A DNA stretch of 64,000 bases, from the NCBI RefSeq assembly GCF_900109785.1, contig NZ_FOBH01000001.1, positions 496,001 to 560,000 of the forward strand. Reading direction: 5' to 3'. The DNA is from Nitrosovibrio tenuis. GTDB lineage: Bacteria > Pseudomonadota > Gammaproteobacteria > Burkholderiales > Nitrosomonadaceae. Every line of letters starts with the position of its first letter. Position 1 is the stretch's first letter. Shown here in pieces: positions 1 to 9,433 of the stretch. The notes beneath the pieces are model-generated. The model made no database searches. It was not told where the DNA came from and saw nothing but the letters and a program-made list of their open reading frames with translations. Made by a program: the position numbers and the translations under genes.

Positions 1-2972
1 AGGCCGGTGCGTAGATCGCTGGCCGCACCTTCCATCACGGCAAACATTCCTACGACGTTATGCGGTACTTTTGTACCACAACCAAAACGTTCGTTGTTAA
101 CGGTAGAGAAGTAATACTCCAGGTTAATTCCGGCGCCGACGGGTCCGACAGCCAGGAGGATTCCTTCCACCACTTTTCCCTCCGGGTCTTGCGTGGGATC
201 GTAGGAAATCAGAAAAACGCGGCGATCGAAGAACGCACCCTGGGTTACCGATCTGCGTCCGACCACTGCCGCGGCATTGGTAGCGTGCCCCAGTTCAGGT
301 CTGGCCTGGGAAAAGTCGGTAGCGCGCTCTTCAATATGCTTCAAAGCTTGCTCCGGGGTGGGGTTACGCGGTGCCGATGCCAGCCGGCGGCAGCGCTCGT
401 GTGCTGACATTTGCTGCGCGTGGCGCAATTCACCCGTTAATTTGGTGAGCGCAGCTTTTCGTTCTCCTGGAACATCCCCTATGTCATACCAGGTGATTTC
501 CTCGTTGCAGGTATTATGCTCAGCGCCAATAAACCAGGTATCAGATGGGATATTGATGCCACGTTCGGCCACCAGTTTGCGTATTTCCGGCCGATTGGCC
601 ATCGCTGCGAACAGTCTTGCATTCGGGCCGCCATGGCGGCCGCTACAAGCCCCGCAATCATACGCCGCCAGATGAGGGTTATTCTGGCTAATGGAGCCGT
701 GCCCCATCAATACCACTATTTCCGAGAAGCCGTAGGTCAGCCCGGTATTGCGCAGGAAACCGGCAACGCGATCGGCCTGTTCCTTATCCGTGAAGCCCAG
801 CTTGGGGTGATCCGGCGTGGCAATGGTTGCGGTATCCGTTGACGTAAACATCAGCTGGGTGTCCACTGCGGGGGATACTCCCTGGCGAATGCTCGCCAGA
901 ACGGTTTGCTGGCGTTTAGGCAGCAACGTTTTTGCCAATAATCCAGCCAGGGTAACCGGTGCAATCGCATCAATAAGGGGTTGTGAAAGCAACAGGTTCC
1001 TGCGTAAGCTCTGGTACATCAGGTTAGCGGCGCGCTGTGCCAATCTGCGTCCGTCATTATGCCGCAAGAACGTTTCGTCAGTTTTGGGCCTGGGTATTTC
1101 CCGCACCTCATGGGCGGGTGTTACCACTATGGGACACAATGGCGTAACCCTGGTGTCATCCAGACCTTTATAGTTCATCGGTACGCCAAAAAAGCCCGCA
1201 GCCCCGAGCGTTTCGATTGTGGAATTCAGTTCTTCCAGATGCCTGCGAAAGCCTTCCTCCCGATCATCTATACAGAAAACTACTTGTGAGTCGGGGCGTC
1301 TATCGCGCTGAGCCCATGTTCCATGATTATGGTTAGCGCGTATTGCCTGAAAAAAAGCTTCGCGGTAATGCCGCTCGTAAGCATACAGCCAGACTTTACC
1401 GCGTTCTGCCGGCGAAAATTGATCCAGCAGCGCCAGCATCTGGAGCAAATCGCTTTTTTCAAGTTCCTGTACGTGCGAGGCGTTCAGACCCAGGTGCTGG
1501 CATAAACGAAACAGCCGCCAACCACTACTATAGATGGTATGTTCCGTGTCTTGGGATTCAGCCAGCGGGCTGAATTGCCAAGTCTGAATCAGATCAGCAA
1601 CACGCTGCCAGTCCGCACGCTCATGCCGCTCCGAACCTGCAAGCAGGATCAGAGACGCTACCCGTTCGGTAAGGTATTCCGGCAACCTCCTCTTGTACAA
1701 CTGGCTGCGCACCAGGAATTCCGACAGGTTTTTACGGAAATAGGTCTGCAATCCGCTCAACCTGGCTTCGACGCGCCAATTTTCATGGCAAATACGGTTT
1801 AGCCAGAATCGGTCCAACGTTAACCGTATGGCCAGATAATCGGCGAGGTTAGGTCTCGCATCCTCGACCGCATAATAATTTGGATGATGCTGACGCCAGT
1901 TGATCAGGCCTGACCAGCCGGGTAATTCGAGCGCCAAACGGCGGAGATATCCTTCCCATTTTGCTTGCGGTATTTCCAGTCGCGTCAATTGTAGAATGAT
2001 GGTATCTACCGCATCCGCAGGCAATTCCGCGATGATCTCCTGCCAATCGGGCAATTCGTGCAGAAAGGGATCCGCGTCATACTGAACAACTGCTCGCCAA
2101 GCGCCATAAACACCCAATCGGCTGCGCTCAGGCATCTGCCATGCCGCGATGCCCTCGTCCATGCATGAGGCGCAAATACGTATCAGTTGCGGGCGAATAG
2201 AGTCAAGAACATCGGTCCCGCTCAACGCCATGATCAAACCGCGCAACGTGATGCTATCGCCCAGTTGGCCGAGCAATTCATCCAGCGCCCTGTTTGCCTG
2301 CTGTTGCATTTGCTGATGAACCGATGCCCCCTGGCTTCTTTCATGGACGTGTTCCAGCCATTCCTCAGCCTGCTCCAACGATAAATCAAGTAAATTTTCG
2401 GGGTGCAGACCAGCTTGTCTCATTCCGAGTTTTTTCAGAATGCCTTCCCACAGCTCCCTTATCACGCTTTCCGGGCTGGTGCTGTCAGCAAACAATTGCT
2501 TATGAACTTTTAACGGTACATCGGCTTGCACGGAATCCAACGCATTCAATTCTTCTATTTGCCAATTCAGCTGGCTGACCGTCAAGGATTGCAGGTCGAA
2601 TAACAATGCAACGCGATACACGTCCCCACGAGTTAGGACTCTATCTTTTACTTTGCAGATAATCTGTTCCGCTTGTAGAGCGGCATCATGCGCGAGGGCC
2701 GCCGAGATATCGTCGTCATTGATACGCCCCTGACCGTAAAAAGCACGGTTCTGTGTTTCTGGAAGATAACCGGAGATGCCGGTCAGTTTTTCGAATTCAG
2801 CCAAGGCTTTTTCGAAGGGAAGATGCTGGAAGCCATGCAACGTATTGTGGTGCACGAAATCGAGAATGGGCGCCTGGCCAGGCAGGACATGGTCCAGATG
2901 GTTTAATGCTTGCGTGATGTGCTCGCGTATGTCTGCTACCGGATGGCTGGATTTCAAGTGTGCTTCAGGCAT
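1..2972 (-). CDS. dabA: DabA-type inorganic carbon uptake subunit (DUF2309/UPF0753), C-terminus cut by window edge
   Basis: This is the soluble zinc subunit of the DabAB energy-coupled CO2-to-bicarbonate trap; DabA is beta-carbonic-anhydrase-like and works with the membrane subunit DabB. The frame is open from an ATG at 2972 to the left edge, about 990 codons, so only the C-terminal end is missing. Visible signatures are VFCIDDREEG (Cys567, Asp569) and MGHGSISQNNP (His758), followed by DCGACSGRHGG (Cys773). The Cys/Asp/His/Cys set and the 15-residue His-Cys spacing match the zinc ligands known in DabA. The start lies inside the end of dabB (8-bp overlap) and is preceded by a GGAGGG ribosome site, so the two are translationally coupled. 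Family assignment is firm; the transported species is inferred from the family. Confidence 0.95.
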   Translation of the reverse strand, partial: MPEAHLKSSHPVADIREHITQALNHLDHVLPGQAPILDFVHHNTLHGFQHLPFEKALAEFEKLTGISGYLPETQNRAFYGQGRINDDDISAALAHDAALQAEQIICKVKDRVLTRGDVYRVALLFDLQSLTVSQLNWQIEELNALDSVQADVPLKVHKQLFADSTSPESVIRELWEGILKKLGMRQAGLHPENLLDLSLEQAEEWLEHVHERSQGASVHQQMQQQANRALDELLGQLGDSITLRGLIMALSGTDVLDSIRPQLIRICASCMDEGIAAWQMPERSRLGVYGAWRAVVQYDADPFLHELPDWQEIIAELPADAVDTIILQLTRLEIPQAKWEGYLRRLALELPGWSGLINWRQHHPNYYAVEDARPNLADYLAIRLTLDRFWLNRICHENWRVEARLSGLQTYFRKNLSEFLVRSQLYKRRLPEYLTERVASLILLAGSERHERADWQRVADLIQTWQFSPLAESQDTEHTIYSSGWRLFRLCQHLGLNASHVQELEKSDLLQMLALLDQFSPAERGKVWLYAYERHYREAFFQAIRANHNHGTWAQRDRRPDSQVVFCIDDREEGFRRHLEELNSTIETLGAAGFFGVPMNYKGLDDTRVTPLCPIVVTPAHEVREIPRPKTDETFLRHNDGRRLAQRAANLMYQSLRRNLLLSQPLIDAIAPVTLAGLLAKTLLPKRQQTVLASIRQGVSPAVDTQLMFTSTDTATIATPDHPKLGFTDKEQADRVAGFLRNTGLTYGFSEIVVLMGHGSISQNNPHLAAYDCGACSGRHGGPNARLFAAMANRPEIRKLVAERGINIPSDTWFIGAEHNTCNEEITWYDIGDVPGERKAALTKLTGELRHAQQMSAHERCRRLASAPRNPTPEQALKHIEERATDFSQARPELGHATNAAAVVGRRSVTQGAFFDRRVFLISYDPTQDPEGKVVEGILLAVGPVGAGINLEYYFSTVNNERFGCGTKVPHNVVGMFAVMEGAASDLRTG

Positions 2973-4449
2973 CGCTACCCTCCAGAATTCGTAACCTGAT
3001 CAGGCTGTTCATATGCGAAGTGGTCGCTGCCGACAGATCAACCAGCGATGCGGGCAGCAGGCCGAACAACACGATGCCGCCGACCAGAACACCGAGTGCC
3101 AGCAACTCAGGCGGCCTTAAATCTTCAATCTGTTTCATTTGCGGCTTAACCGGGCCTGTAAACAGCAAACCAATGGTACGGATCGCGTAAGCGGTACTGA
3201 TCAGGATGGCCAGACTGAAAAACACCATCAAGCCCCCCCACTGCCTGAAACCGCCCACCATCGCATGTAGTTCAGCCACCGCCCCGACCGTTCCGGGCAT
3301 TCCCATCGCGGCCAACAATGTTATGGTGGTACAAAATGCAAAACGCGGCATGACCTGAACCAGCGAGCTATAGTCCTGTATGTTGCGCGTATGGGTGCGT
3401 TCGTATAGCAGACCGACCACCAGAAACAATGCGCCCGCGATCAAACCGTGGGCGCTCATCTGCAGAACCGCACCGGTGAAACCAGTTTCGTTCAGCGTGG
3501 CGATACCCAGAAGAACAATGCCCATATGGCTGATCGAAGAATACGCGACCATCGCTTTAAGATCGCTTTGCCGCCAAGCCAGCAATCCGCCATAGATCAT
3601 GCCGAACAGCGCAAGAAATACCAGAAGTGACTGCAAAGCAAGCGCAGCTGTCGGAAGGAGGACCACTACCCGGAGCAGACCGTATGCTCCCATTTTCAGC
3701 AGAATACCCGACAGAAGAATGCTGACCGGGCTCGGCGCCTCAACATGGGCAAGCGGCAACCAGCCATGCAGCGGAAAAATTGGCATCTTGACGCCGAAGC
3801 CGATCAGGAAACCCAGAAACGCCCAAATCTGCTGATCCTTGGGCATGGTCTCCGATACCCGGCTCATTGCGCTCATCAGGGAGACATGCTCCGGAACGTA
3901 TTGATAGACCGCAATCAGACTGACGAGCATAAAAATGGAGCCACCCATCGTATACAGCACAAAATTGAGACTTGCTGTCTGGCGGCGTTGCCCACCCCAG
4001 CGGTCTATCAGGAAAAACATGGGAATCAAGGTCGCCTCCCAAAAAATATAGAAGAGAGACCAGTCCTGGGCAAGAAACACGCCCAACATTCCAAATTCCG
4101 TCAGCAGTATGCTGATGTGATAGCCCTTGACACCGATATTGATGCCGGAAGAAGCAAGTAATGCTATTGATGTGAGCAGCGTGGCCAATGCCACCATGGG
4201 AAGGGACAAACCATCAACGCCCAGGGCGTACGCACTGCCGACCTTGGGATTGATTGCGAAGTATTCGTTGAACTGCAGACCGGCGTCGCGCTGGTCATAA
4301 CTGAACAGCAGATAACAGGTGAATAAAACGGTAATACCGGCGAAAAACCTGCCGAGAGCACGGGTGAAATCTTGATCACGGTCGGGGATCAGTGCCAATA
4401 GTAAGGCACCCATCGCTGGCGTCCACAGAATTGCGCTTAAGATCCCCAT
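2965..4449 (-). CDS. dabB: DabB-type proton-conducting membrane subunit (NuoM/MrpD-like)
   Basis: This polytopic membrane protein belongs to the proton-conducting transporter family (NuoL/M/N, MrpD) and is the partner of DabA in Ci uptake, where it is thought to couple the proton gradient to CO2 hydration. Many hydrophobic helices are visible. Family-type conserved pieces are LFYIFWEATLIPMFFLI with its Glu, FGVKMPIFPLHGWLP with Lys and His, and HVEAPSPVSILLSG. I chose the ATG at 4449 (MGILSAIL); an in-frame TTG at 4503 would add 18 polar residues, and neither start has a strong ribosome site. It is the first gene of dabB-dabA, which runs leftward away from the sbt modules. The position directly before a DUF2309 gene separates it from complex I genes, none of which are nearby. 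Confidence 0.93.
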   Translation of the reverse strand: MGILSAILWTPAMGALLLALIPDRDQDFTRALGRFFAGITVLFTCYLLFSYDQRDAGLQFNEYFAINPKVGSAYALGVDGLSLPMVALATLLTSIALLASSGINIGVKGYHISILLTEFGMLGVFLAQDWSLFYIFWEATLIPMFFLIDRWGGQRRQTASLNFVLYTMGGSIFMLVSLIAVYQYVPEHVSLMSAMSRVSETMPKDQQIWAFLGFLIGFGVKMPIFPLHGWLPLAHVEAPSPVSILLSGILLKMGAYGLLRVVVLLPTAALALQSLLVFLALFGMIYGGLLAWRQSDLKAMVAYSSISHMGIVLLGIATLNETGFTGAVLQMSAHGLIAGALFLVVGLLYERTHTRNIQDYSSLVQVMPRFAFCTTITLLAAMGMPGTVGAVAELHAMVGGFRQWGGLMVFFSLAILISTAYAIRTIGLLFTGPVKPQMKQIEDLRPPELLALGVLVGGIVLFGLLPASLVDLSAATTSHMNSLIRLRILEGSDA

Positions 4450-4654
4450 TTCCTGGTGCGCCAACCCCCGTTTCTCATTATGGAAAACAACCGCCTGTTT
4501 CAATTAATTGCAGGTCTGTATGTGGTTGTTAGCTGTGTTTCTAACTGCTATTGCCGGCCATATATTATTTTTAGATGAAATAAAATAACACTGATTGTGT
4601 CATGGATTTAACAAATAAGTACAATTTTTTTTAATATGCAGAAATCATTTAAAT

Positions 4655-4696
4655 ATTCACAAATTAATCACGGATTCCGAATGTTTTCCTCACAAT
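4655..4696 (+). promoter_or_regulatory. Phased TCAC motif, copy 1
   Basis: ATTCACAAA, then ATCACG, then CTCACA, with the TCAC cores at 4657, 4668 and 4690 (spacing 11 and 22 bp). It lies between divergent dabB and the first sbt module and points right. No -10-like element follows at the usual 10-bp distance. It could be an extra operator; the binding protein is unknown. Confidence 0.6.
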
Positions 4697-4787
4697 CAAG
4701 CAGATACCCAAGCATTGAATTCTAATCATGGCATGAATGCTGCATAAAAGCACAACTTTGCTGGAATATTGTTGACTGCCGTACGAC

Positions 4788-4829
4788 ATTCACAAATTCA
4801 TCACGAATTCATAATGCTTTCTTCACAAA
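4788..4829 (+). promoter_or_regulatory. Phased TCAC motif, copy 2
   Basis: ATTCACAAA, ATCACG and CTTCACA with TCAC cores at 4790, 4801 and 4823, the same 11/22-bp spacing as copy 1. It is 133 bp from copy 1, also points right, and has no obvious -10 behind it. Confidence 0.62.
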
Positions 4830-5550
4830 CATGCGATTCGCACGTAAACACGAAGTCTTAATTCTGGTAAGTAAATTGCCCCTATGGAAGTGTAGCTTGT
4901 GCTTTCCACGATGATGGCGATGCCCACGGGCGATTTTTCTCCAACTCGATGGGAAGGCCACAGATTGAAATGCGGTAAGCAATGTAAAGCTTTCGTCAGA
5001 CTTTAGCGCGATGGGGAACCAAGAACGCTGCGCGAAGGGCCCGCCCTGGAGCGGGGATCGGGCAGTGGGAATGCCGCTACCACCACGCTTCGGGCGCCGC
5101 ATCCTGCTCTGGGTCGCGCCTTCCTGCAGAAGGCCCTGCTCTACCCTGCGCGGTTGCGCGCTATTCGGGTCCGACTTCCTCGTTTATAGACCAGCCCATT
5201 GCGCAAGGCCATCGTCGAGTCCCTGCTTGCGAGATAAGGTATTACTTATTCGGTATTTCCTCGTAGGTACCGTCAGGATGCCGATATCCAAGTCTTCGAC
5301 AGGTGATCCCAGGATGAAACGCCTGCACGACCATTTATCCCCGACCTCACATGAAGCACGAATTCTAATTGACGCTTCACGGCAGGGTTGCAATTTAAAC
5401 CTGTCAGACAGACCCCTTGGCTGTGTAACACGTAAATTCAGGCTATCTCAATGTTAATTTGGAGACCAGGCAAATTCTATTGAATGTGTTGGAAAGTTCT
5501 GGTGGAAGATTGAATGCAACATGGAATTAAATCCTTTTAACACTTATGAC
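4830..5550. other. Long non-coding stretch with a GC-rich island
   Basis: No convincing gene is seen here. Roughly 5010-5200 is clearly GC-richer than the AT-rich sequence on both sides and carries overlapping open frames on both strands without family features or good ribosome sites. From about 5350 (CATGAAGCACG) to 5510 the sequence aligns loosely with 8947-9150 in front of the second sbt module, so the duplicated unit begins here. Confidence 0.5.
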
Positions 5551-5592
5551 ATTCACAATTTCATAACCTATACAAAATATTTTCTTCACATC
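5551..5592 (+). promoter_or_regulatory. Phased TCAC motif, copy 3 (degenerate middle block)
   Basis: ATTCACAAT, ATAACC in place of ATCACG, and CTTCACAT, with first and third cores at 5553 and 5586 (33 bp apart). A further TTCACAT follows at about 5602 out of helical phase. It is part of a run of three copies before sbtA-1. Confidence 0.55.
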
Positions 5593-5638
5593 AATACTTT
5601 CTTCACATTTAAGGCCCTTCAACACGTTTACGGGTGAC

Positions 5639-5680
5639 ATTCACAAAATCATCACGCATAAAAAATTATTTTTTCACATA
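5639..5680 (+). promoter_or_regulatory. Phased TCAC motif, copy 4
   Basis: ATTCACAAA, ATCACG and TTTCACAT with cores at 5641, 5652 and 5674. It sits 88 bp from copy 3 and 79 bp from copy 5 in the same orientation, with no -10-like element of its own. Confidence 0.62.
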
Positions 5681-5717
5681 TAAATGTCCCTTTAACACTG
5701 CTTTTAACACTTCTAAC

Positions 5718-5759
5718 ATTCACAAAATGATCACGTATAAAAAATATTTTCTTCACATA
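5718..5759 (+). promoter_or_regulatory. Phased TCAC motif, copy 5, with putative sbtA-1 promoter
   Basis: ATTCACAAA, ATCACG and CTTCACAT with cores at 5720, 5731 and 5753. Ten bases after the third TTCACA comes TGTTAATTT (5765-5773), an extended -10-like element. The same layout precedes sbtA-2 and sulP. A repeat replacing the -35 about 10 bp before the -10 is how PhoB/OmpR-type activators act, so I infer the activated sbtA-1 promoter here, starting transcription near 5780 and giving a leader of about 500 nt. Confidence 0.65.
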
Positions 5760-5870
5760 CAGTGTGTTAATTTGCGCCCCAGTTGCTTGTTTGCTCCGGG
5801 GATTTAATTTCAAACTAATTGTCATCAGATTGCCTAAAAGATCTGCTTGATCAATGGAGGAAGCGTTTAA

Positions 5871-5948
5871 ATGATGGACATAAAAAAACAATTGCGGGTC
5901 AGCCGTTCGCTTGTATTGCCAGATGTTATTAAGTCCGTTCCCGTTTAA
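5871..5948 (+). other. Possible 25-residue leader ORF upstream of sbtA-1
   Basis: An ATG preceded by GGAGG 9 bases upstream opens a 25-codon frame (MMDIKKQLRVSRS...). A second mini-frame starts at 5980 (MTCVFLGNEQSS) behind GGAGAGAG. The DNA around both aligns with 9434-9560 in front of sbtA-2, where the same two starts exist but the frames differ. They may be leader peptides or relics of a decayed gene; I cannot decide which. Confidence 0.25.
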
Positions 5949-6279
5949 GTAATTCTTATTCACCATCGGAGAGAGAAATATGACATGCGTGTTTTTGGGA
6001 AATGAACAAAGCTCTTAAACGGAGATGAAACTTCTGATGAACTTCATCTCTATCACGGTGGAAGGGGATGTCGCGGGAACCGGCTTGGTGGCCACTGTGG
6101 TCTTCAGAAAAATTCCAGACGTTTACAGCGCGGTCTCCGTAGATCAATGGATTCTTCTCTGACGTGTTCATAACCACTCGATTACCCGACTTGAAGGTTC
6201 CAGTGTGCCCATGACGCCATCTCGGAGGCGGGTAAGTCGTGCAGTCTAATTTAACTAATTTTTAGATAAGGGGGTAGCG

Positions 6280-7260
6280 ATGTCAGTTTCCAGTCTTCTT
6301 GTACCGGCGATATTATTTTTCGCCCTTGGGATGTTTGCGTGTGTAATCAAATCGGATCTTAAATTTCCGCCTGATATGCACAAGATGATTGTTATCTACT
6401 TGCTGATCGGAATCGGACTGCACGGCGGCAAGGCGCTGTCCTCGTCAAACATGGGTGACGCCCTTCCCGCCGTATGGGCAGCCCTGGCATTTGGCATTGG
6501 CTTGCCTATCATCGCTTACATTATCTTGCGAGTCATTGGAAAGATCGATCCGCTCAACGCCGCGGCCATCTCCGCACATTACGGTTCGGTGAGCGCAGGG
6601 ACTTATATGACCGCGGTGGCATTCCTGGGGGGGATCGGCGTGACCTATGAAGCCTATCCCGTGATCATGCTGGCAATCATGGAGTCACCCGCGATCATGA
6701 TTGGCTTGGTGCTGGCCGGATACTCGCGAAAAATCATGGGAGGAGCGCAAAAGCAGGACAAGGGCATGTATAAGCATTTGCTGCTCGAGGCCTTTACCAA
6801 TGGCAGTATCCTGCTGCTGTTCGGCTCAATGGCGATTGGTGCAGTGGTGTCGGATACGAGCTACAAGAAGATCGAGCCATTCTTTGAAACCATATTCATG
6901 GGCGCCTTGTGCATATTCCTTGCGGACATGGGGATGGAAGCGGGAAAAAGACTATCGGAATTTAAAACGGTGGGTGTGTTCCTTGTCGGTTTCGGGATCG
7001 TGATGCCACTAATAGGTGCGTTCTTCGGACTCCTGTTGGGCCATTACTACCTCGGATACTCCGTGGGTGGTGTCACGCTGGTGACGGTGCTCGCCGCAAG
7101 CTGCTCCTATATCGCGGTACCTCCGGCGATGCGACTTGCGATACCCGAGGCCAATCCCTCTTTTTACTTGACTCTGTCGCTCGGCTGTACCTTTCCGTTT
7201 AACGTGGTGATCGGCATTCCTTCTTATTACGCGGCTGCGCAGTATCTGGCCGGGCAGTAA
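6280..7260 (+). CDS. sbtA: Sodium-dependent bicarbonate transporter SbtA, copy 1
   Basis: This inner-membrane permease of the SbtA (DUF897) family takes up bicarbonate with sodium in cyanobacteria and some chemoautotrophs. The 326 residues are almost wholly hydrophobic, about ten helices in two inverted halves. Family pieces are AAAISAHYGSVSAGT in the first half and LAASCSYIAVPPAMRLAIPEANP in the second. The ATG follows GGGGG 5 bases upstream. SbtB-1 follows after 126 bp, the partner arrangement expected for Sbt systems. A paralogue (10091-11041) shares the same motifs but is clearly diverged. A motif-associated promoter is predicted about 500 bp upstream. Bicarbonate as substrate is inferred from the family and context. 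Confidence 0.95.
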   Translation: MSVSSLLVPAILFFALGMFACVIKSDLKFPPDMHKMIVIYLLIGIGLHGGKALSSSNMGDALPAVWAALAFGIGLPIIAYIILRVIGKIDPLNAAAISAHYGSVSAGTYMTAVAFLGGIGVTYEAYPVIMLAIMESPAIMIGLVLAGYSRKIMGGAQKQDKGMYKHLLLEAFTNGSILLLFGSMAIGAVVSDTSYKKIEPFFETIFMGALCIFLADMGMEAGKRLSEFKTVGVFLVGFGIVMPLIGAFFGLLLGHYYLGYSVGGVTLVTVLAASCSYIAVPPAMRLAIPEANPSFYLTLSLGCTFPFNVVIGIPSYYAAAQYLAGQ

Positions 7261-7386
7261 GCGAGATTGCCTGGGAATAAGTTGGGGAATAAGTTGCCGG
7301 TCATTCGAAAGTATTAGAGATAGATCTGATCTGATTGAAAGCATTCAAATCCTGACTATCACGTAAACATTTTTGGGAGAAAAACT

Positions 7387-7716
7387 ATGATGTTAAGACC
7401 AGAAATTTTAATATCGATGAAGCGGATCGAAATCGTCATCGAAGAAGAGGAGCTCGATAACCTGATCGAGTTATTGCGGTCGGCGGATGTGCGGGGCTAT
7501 ACCGTTATCAAGCCGGCTGGCGGTCTGGGTTCACGCGGAGAACGGAAACCCGATGAACCTTTTCTGAAGGAAGATAATGCGGTCGTAATCCTGGCTTGTG
7601 AAGAAAAGCAGGCGGAAAGAGTGATCATGACGCTTCGCCCCAAGCTGAAGGATTTTGGAGGCATGTGTCTGGTCTCAGATTGTCAGTGGGTTATAGGACC
7701 GGCGGTTTCATACTGA
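7387..7716 (+). CDS. sbtB: PII-like SbtB regulator of bicarbonate uptake, copy 1
   Basis: This small cytosolic PII-like trimeric protein binds adenine nucleotides and regulates SbtA in studied systems. The 109 residues carry the ferredoxin-like start MKRIEIVIEEEELD, the T-loop region around GGLGSRGERKPD, and the C-terminal KLKDFGGMCLVSDCQWV. The start with GGGAG ahead gives 10 residues before MKRIEIV; the copy-2 protein has 6, so the exact start is uncertain. A hairpin (7763-7783) follows. SbtB-1 and SbtB-2 share most residues of the core. Confidence 0.93.
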   Translation: MMLRPEILISMKRIEIVIEEEELDNLIELLRSADVRGYTVIKPAGGLGSRGERKPDEPFLKEDNAVVILACEEKQAERVIMTLRPKLKDFGGMCLVSDCQWVIGPAVSY

Positions 7717-7762
7717 GCTGGAAGAGTGGTTCAGGTGACGATCAATCCTGGGTCAAACCGAA

Positions 7763-7783
7763 TCCCGGCTGATATTAGCCGGG
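7763..7783 (+). terminator. Hairpin after sbtB-1
   Basis: TCCCGGCT and AGCCGGGA form a perfect 8-bp stem with a 5-base loop, between sbtB-1 and the HTH gene. The following tract is only weakly T-rich, so it could attenuate or process the transcript and need not stop it fully. Confidence 0.5.
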
Positions 7784-7818
7784 ACCTATTCCAATATTTA
7801 ACTTGACTGAGTATAAAA

Positions 7819-8316
7819 ATGGCTAGACCTGCTAGGGGACGAGAGTTCGTTAAGACTGCAAAGGAGAGAATCGCATCAGCCAAAACGGTTGATGCGCTGC
7901 GTGCTGCCCAGGCATTACTCCTGCCGCTGGAGTTTGGGTTATCGCTGGAACAGACGGCTACCATCATTGGATTATCCAAGAGCCGCACGGGGAAGCTCCG
8001 GACACGGTTTCAGCGTATCGAAACCGGCGCTGAACAGGTTAAAACCAAAAAAGGATTGCGAAACCACGCCCGGATGAGTCTTGAAGAAGAGGTAAAATTT
8101 CTGGCGCCATTTGTTGCCCAGGCAAAAGTCACAGGTGCTTTCCCCGCCGCACAACTGAAAGCTGAACTTGAACGAAGCATAGGCAGGCCAGTATCGACAT
8201 CCACCGTTTATCAATTGCTCAGGCGTCACGGATTGTCAAGACTGGCGCAGCACCCGCAAACGACTATGTTAGTGGCGCAAGCATGGGAAAGAGTGGGCCA
8301 GCAGAAAGAGACGTGA
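7819..8316 (+). CDS. Double helix-turn-helix protein (transposase-like DNA-binding domains), copy 1
   Basis: The 165 residues hold a homeodomain-like HTH around residues 25-75 (GLSLEQTATIIGLSKSRTGK) and a winged HTH near 90-150 ending STSTVYQLLRRHGLSR. These two folds make up the DNA-binding half of IS630/Tc1-type transposases, but the DDE catalytic half is absent and no terminal repeats are visible. A nearly identical gene ends the second sbt module (11806-12297). About 5 of the first 88 residues differ, far fewer than between the neighbouring SbtA or SbtB pairs. It may be a domesticated DNA-binding regulator of the module or a transposase remnant; function is not known to me. No strong ribosome site precedes the ATG. 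Confidence 0.8.
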   Translation: MARPARGREFVKTAKERIASAKTVDALRAAQALLLPLEFGLSLEQTATIIGLSKSRTGKLRTRFQRIETGAEQVKTKKGLRNHARMSLEEEVKFLAPFVAQAKVTGAFPAAQLKAELERSIGRPVSTSTVYQLLRRHGLSRLAQHPQTTMLVAQAWERVGQQKET

Positions 8317-9194
8317 CCCCGGAGAATAATCAAACCCCAGCGCGGGCATGATTGAAGGGAATCTCTGAACAGGTTCTCTCAGTTGGCAACTAAGTTGGGA
8401 ACGAAGTTGATAATCACGCGCGAAGCGCGTCCCGGCCCCGGGCCGTTGCCTTGATCCCTCGCTTCGCGAGGCTTCCCTCATATAACCCCAAAAGTCTCAC
8501 AAAGCAGCCCGCTAGCAAAGCCGCGAGCGCCTCCTGCTCGCGAACTCCAGAATTAATTTTGATGTTCCCTGGTGAGAACCCGCAGATCCAGGTGTGGGAT
8601 CACCCGCAGCCGCCGAGCCCCTTTCGGTTGGCGTGTCAGAACGGCGCAGCCCTAACTGTGCGCGCAGAGGGAGTCACAGCCCCCTGTTCGCCGCGCTGGA
8701 TGTGGCTATCGCTCAAATCATGGTCCACTTGCACCGGCGTCATCCTGGCACTAAATTCCTCCGTTTATGTGTACCAGTCGAGCGTGCTGGTAGACTGGAC
8801 ATATCCGCTTGATGGGCACTATCGCATGCATAAAACATGCAATGTGCACTTAGCTTGCCCGACATTCGCTTTTCTCGCGATCACATACCCATTCGGCGCG
8901 CAGCTCAGCTTGGGGGAATGCTGTTATGTCGCTCGCGCAGCCTTTGCATGAAGCACGCATTCTCAGGAATGCCCGACAGCGGAATGCAACACAAACCCGT
9001 CAGTCAACCCGCCAGTCAACCCGTCTACAACCCGTCAGATAACCCACGTGGTCATACACCCCAAGTCGAATTCGTGCCATCTCAATTTTAACCTGGACAC
9101 CAGCTAGATTTTAATCGGCATTATGTGTTTCGTGAGGGAGACTGAATTCAATAAGAAATTAGTACTTTTTTAAAAAAATTGATTGTTCTTCGGT
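8317..9194. other. Non-coding spacer between the two sbt modules
   Basis: I see no convincing gene. Around 8415-8475 there are short perfect palindromes with GAAGC or CTTCG centres (CGCGCGAAGCGCG-like and CCTCGCTTCGCGAGG). A GC-rich part reaches to about 8720, then the sequence turns AT-rich. At 8998-9045 there is a degenerate short tandem repeat, listed separately. The part from 8947 on aligns with the start of the first module at 5350. Confidence 0.5.
8998..9045 (+). repeat. Degenerate tandem repeat, CAGTCAACCCG type
   Basis: About four imperfect units are seen: CAGTCAACCCG, CAGTCAACCCG, a variant CTACAACCCG and CAGATAACCC. The aligned place in the first module (about 5398) has a single CTGTCAGAC-like unit, so the array expanded after the duplication. 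Confidence 0.55.
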
Positions 9195-9236
9195 ATTCAC
9201 AAATTAATCACACATACAAAATATTTTTTTCACATA
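9195..9236 (+). promoter_or_regulatory. Phased TCAC motif, copy 6, with putative sbtA-2 promoter
   Basis: ATTCACAAA, ATCACA and TTTCACAT with cores at 9197, 9208 and 9230. Ten bases after the third TTCACA is TGCTAATTT (9242-9250), matching the sbtA-1 promoter layout. The predicted transcript would have a leader of about 830 nt before sbtA-2. Confidence 0.65.
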
Positions 9237-9433
9237 TGGTGTGCTAATTTTCGCCTCATCCGTAAATTTATATCCCCTATAACTAAACGGGTCTTTGCTT
9301 AACCACATATTTTGGTGAATATTCAAGTACTTAGTACGAGATATTTTATTGGGATACGCGTACGGGGATTTAATTTCAGACTATTTTTATCAAACTCCGA
9401 AGAAGAACTGCTGATCAATGGGATAAATAATTT

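Noticed and set aside
60-2906. Many plus-strand open frames across the first 3 kb
   Set aside because: They lie opposite the continuous dabA frame, which carries the family's zinc motifs; none of them has a family signature.
5011-5457. 148-codon plus-strand frame in the GC-rich island
   Set aside because: No ribosome site or recognisable domain, composition follows local GC richness, and overlapping frames exist on the other strand.
4560-5760. CRISPR-like array from the repeated TTCACA blocks
   Set aside because: Spacing between copies is irregular, repeats are not palindromic-ended spacers of equal length, and no cas gene is near.
7819-8316. Intact insertion sequence at the HTH gene
   Set aside because: No catalytic domain, no terminal inverted repeats and no target-site duplication are visible.
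8451-8951. 166-codon frame between the sbt modules
   Set aside because: No family likeness, poor start context, and it overlaps palindromes and a GC-rich spacer.
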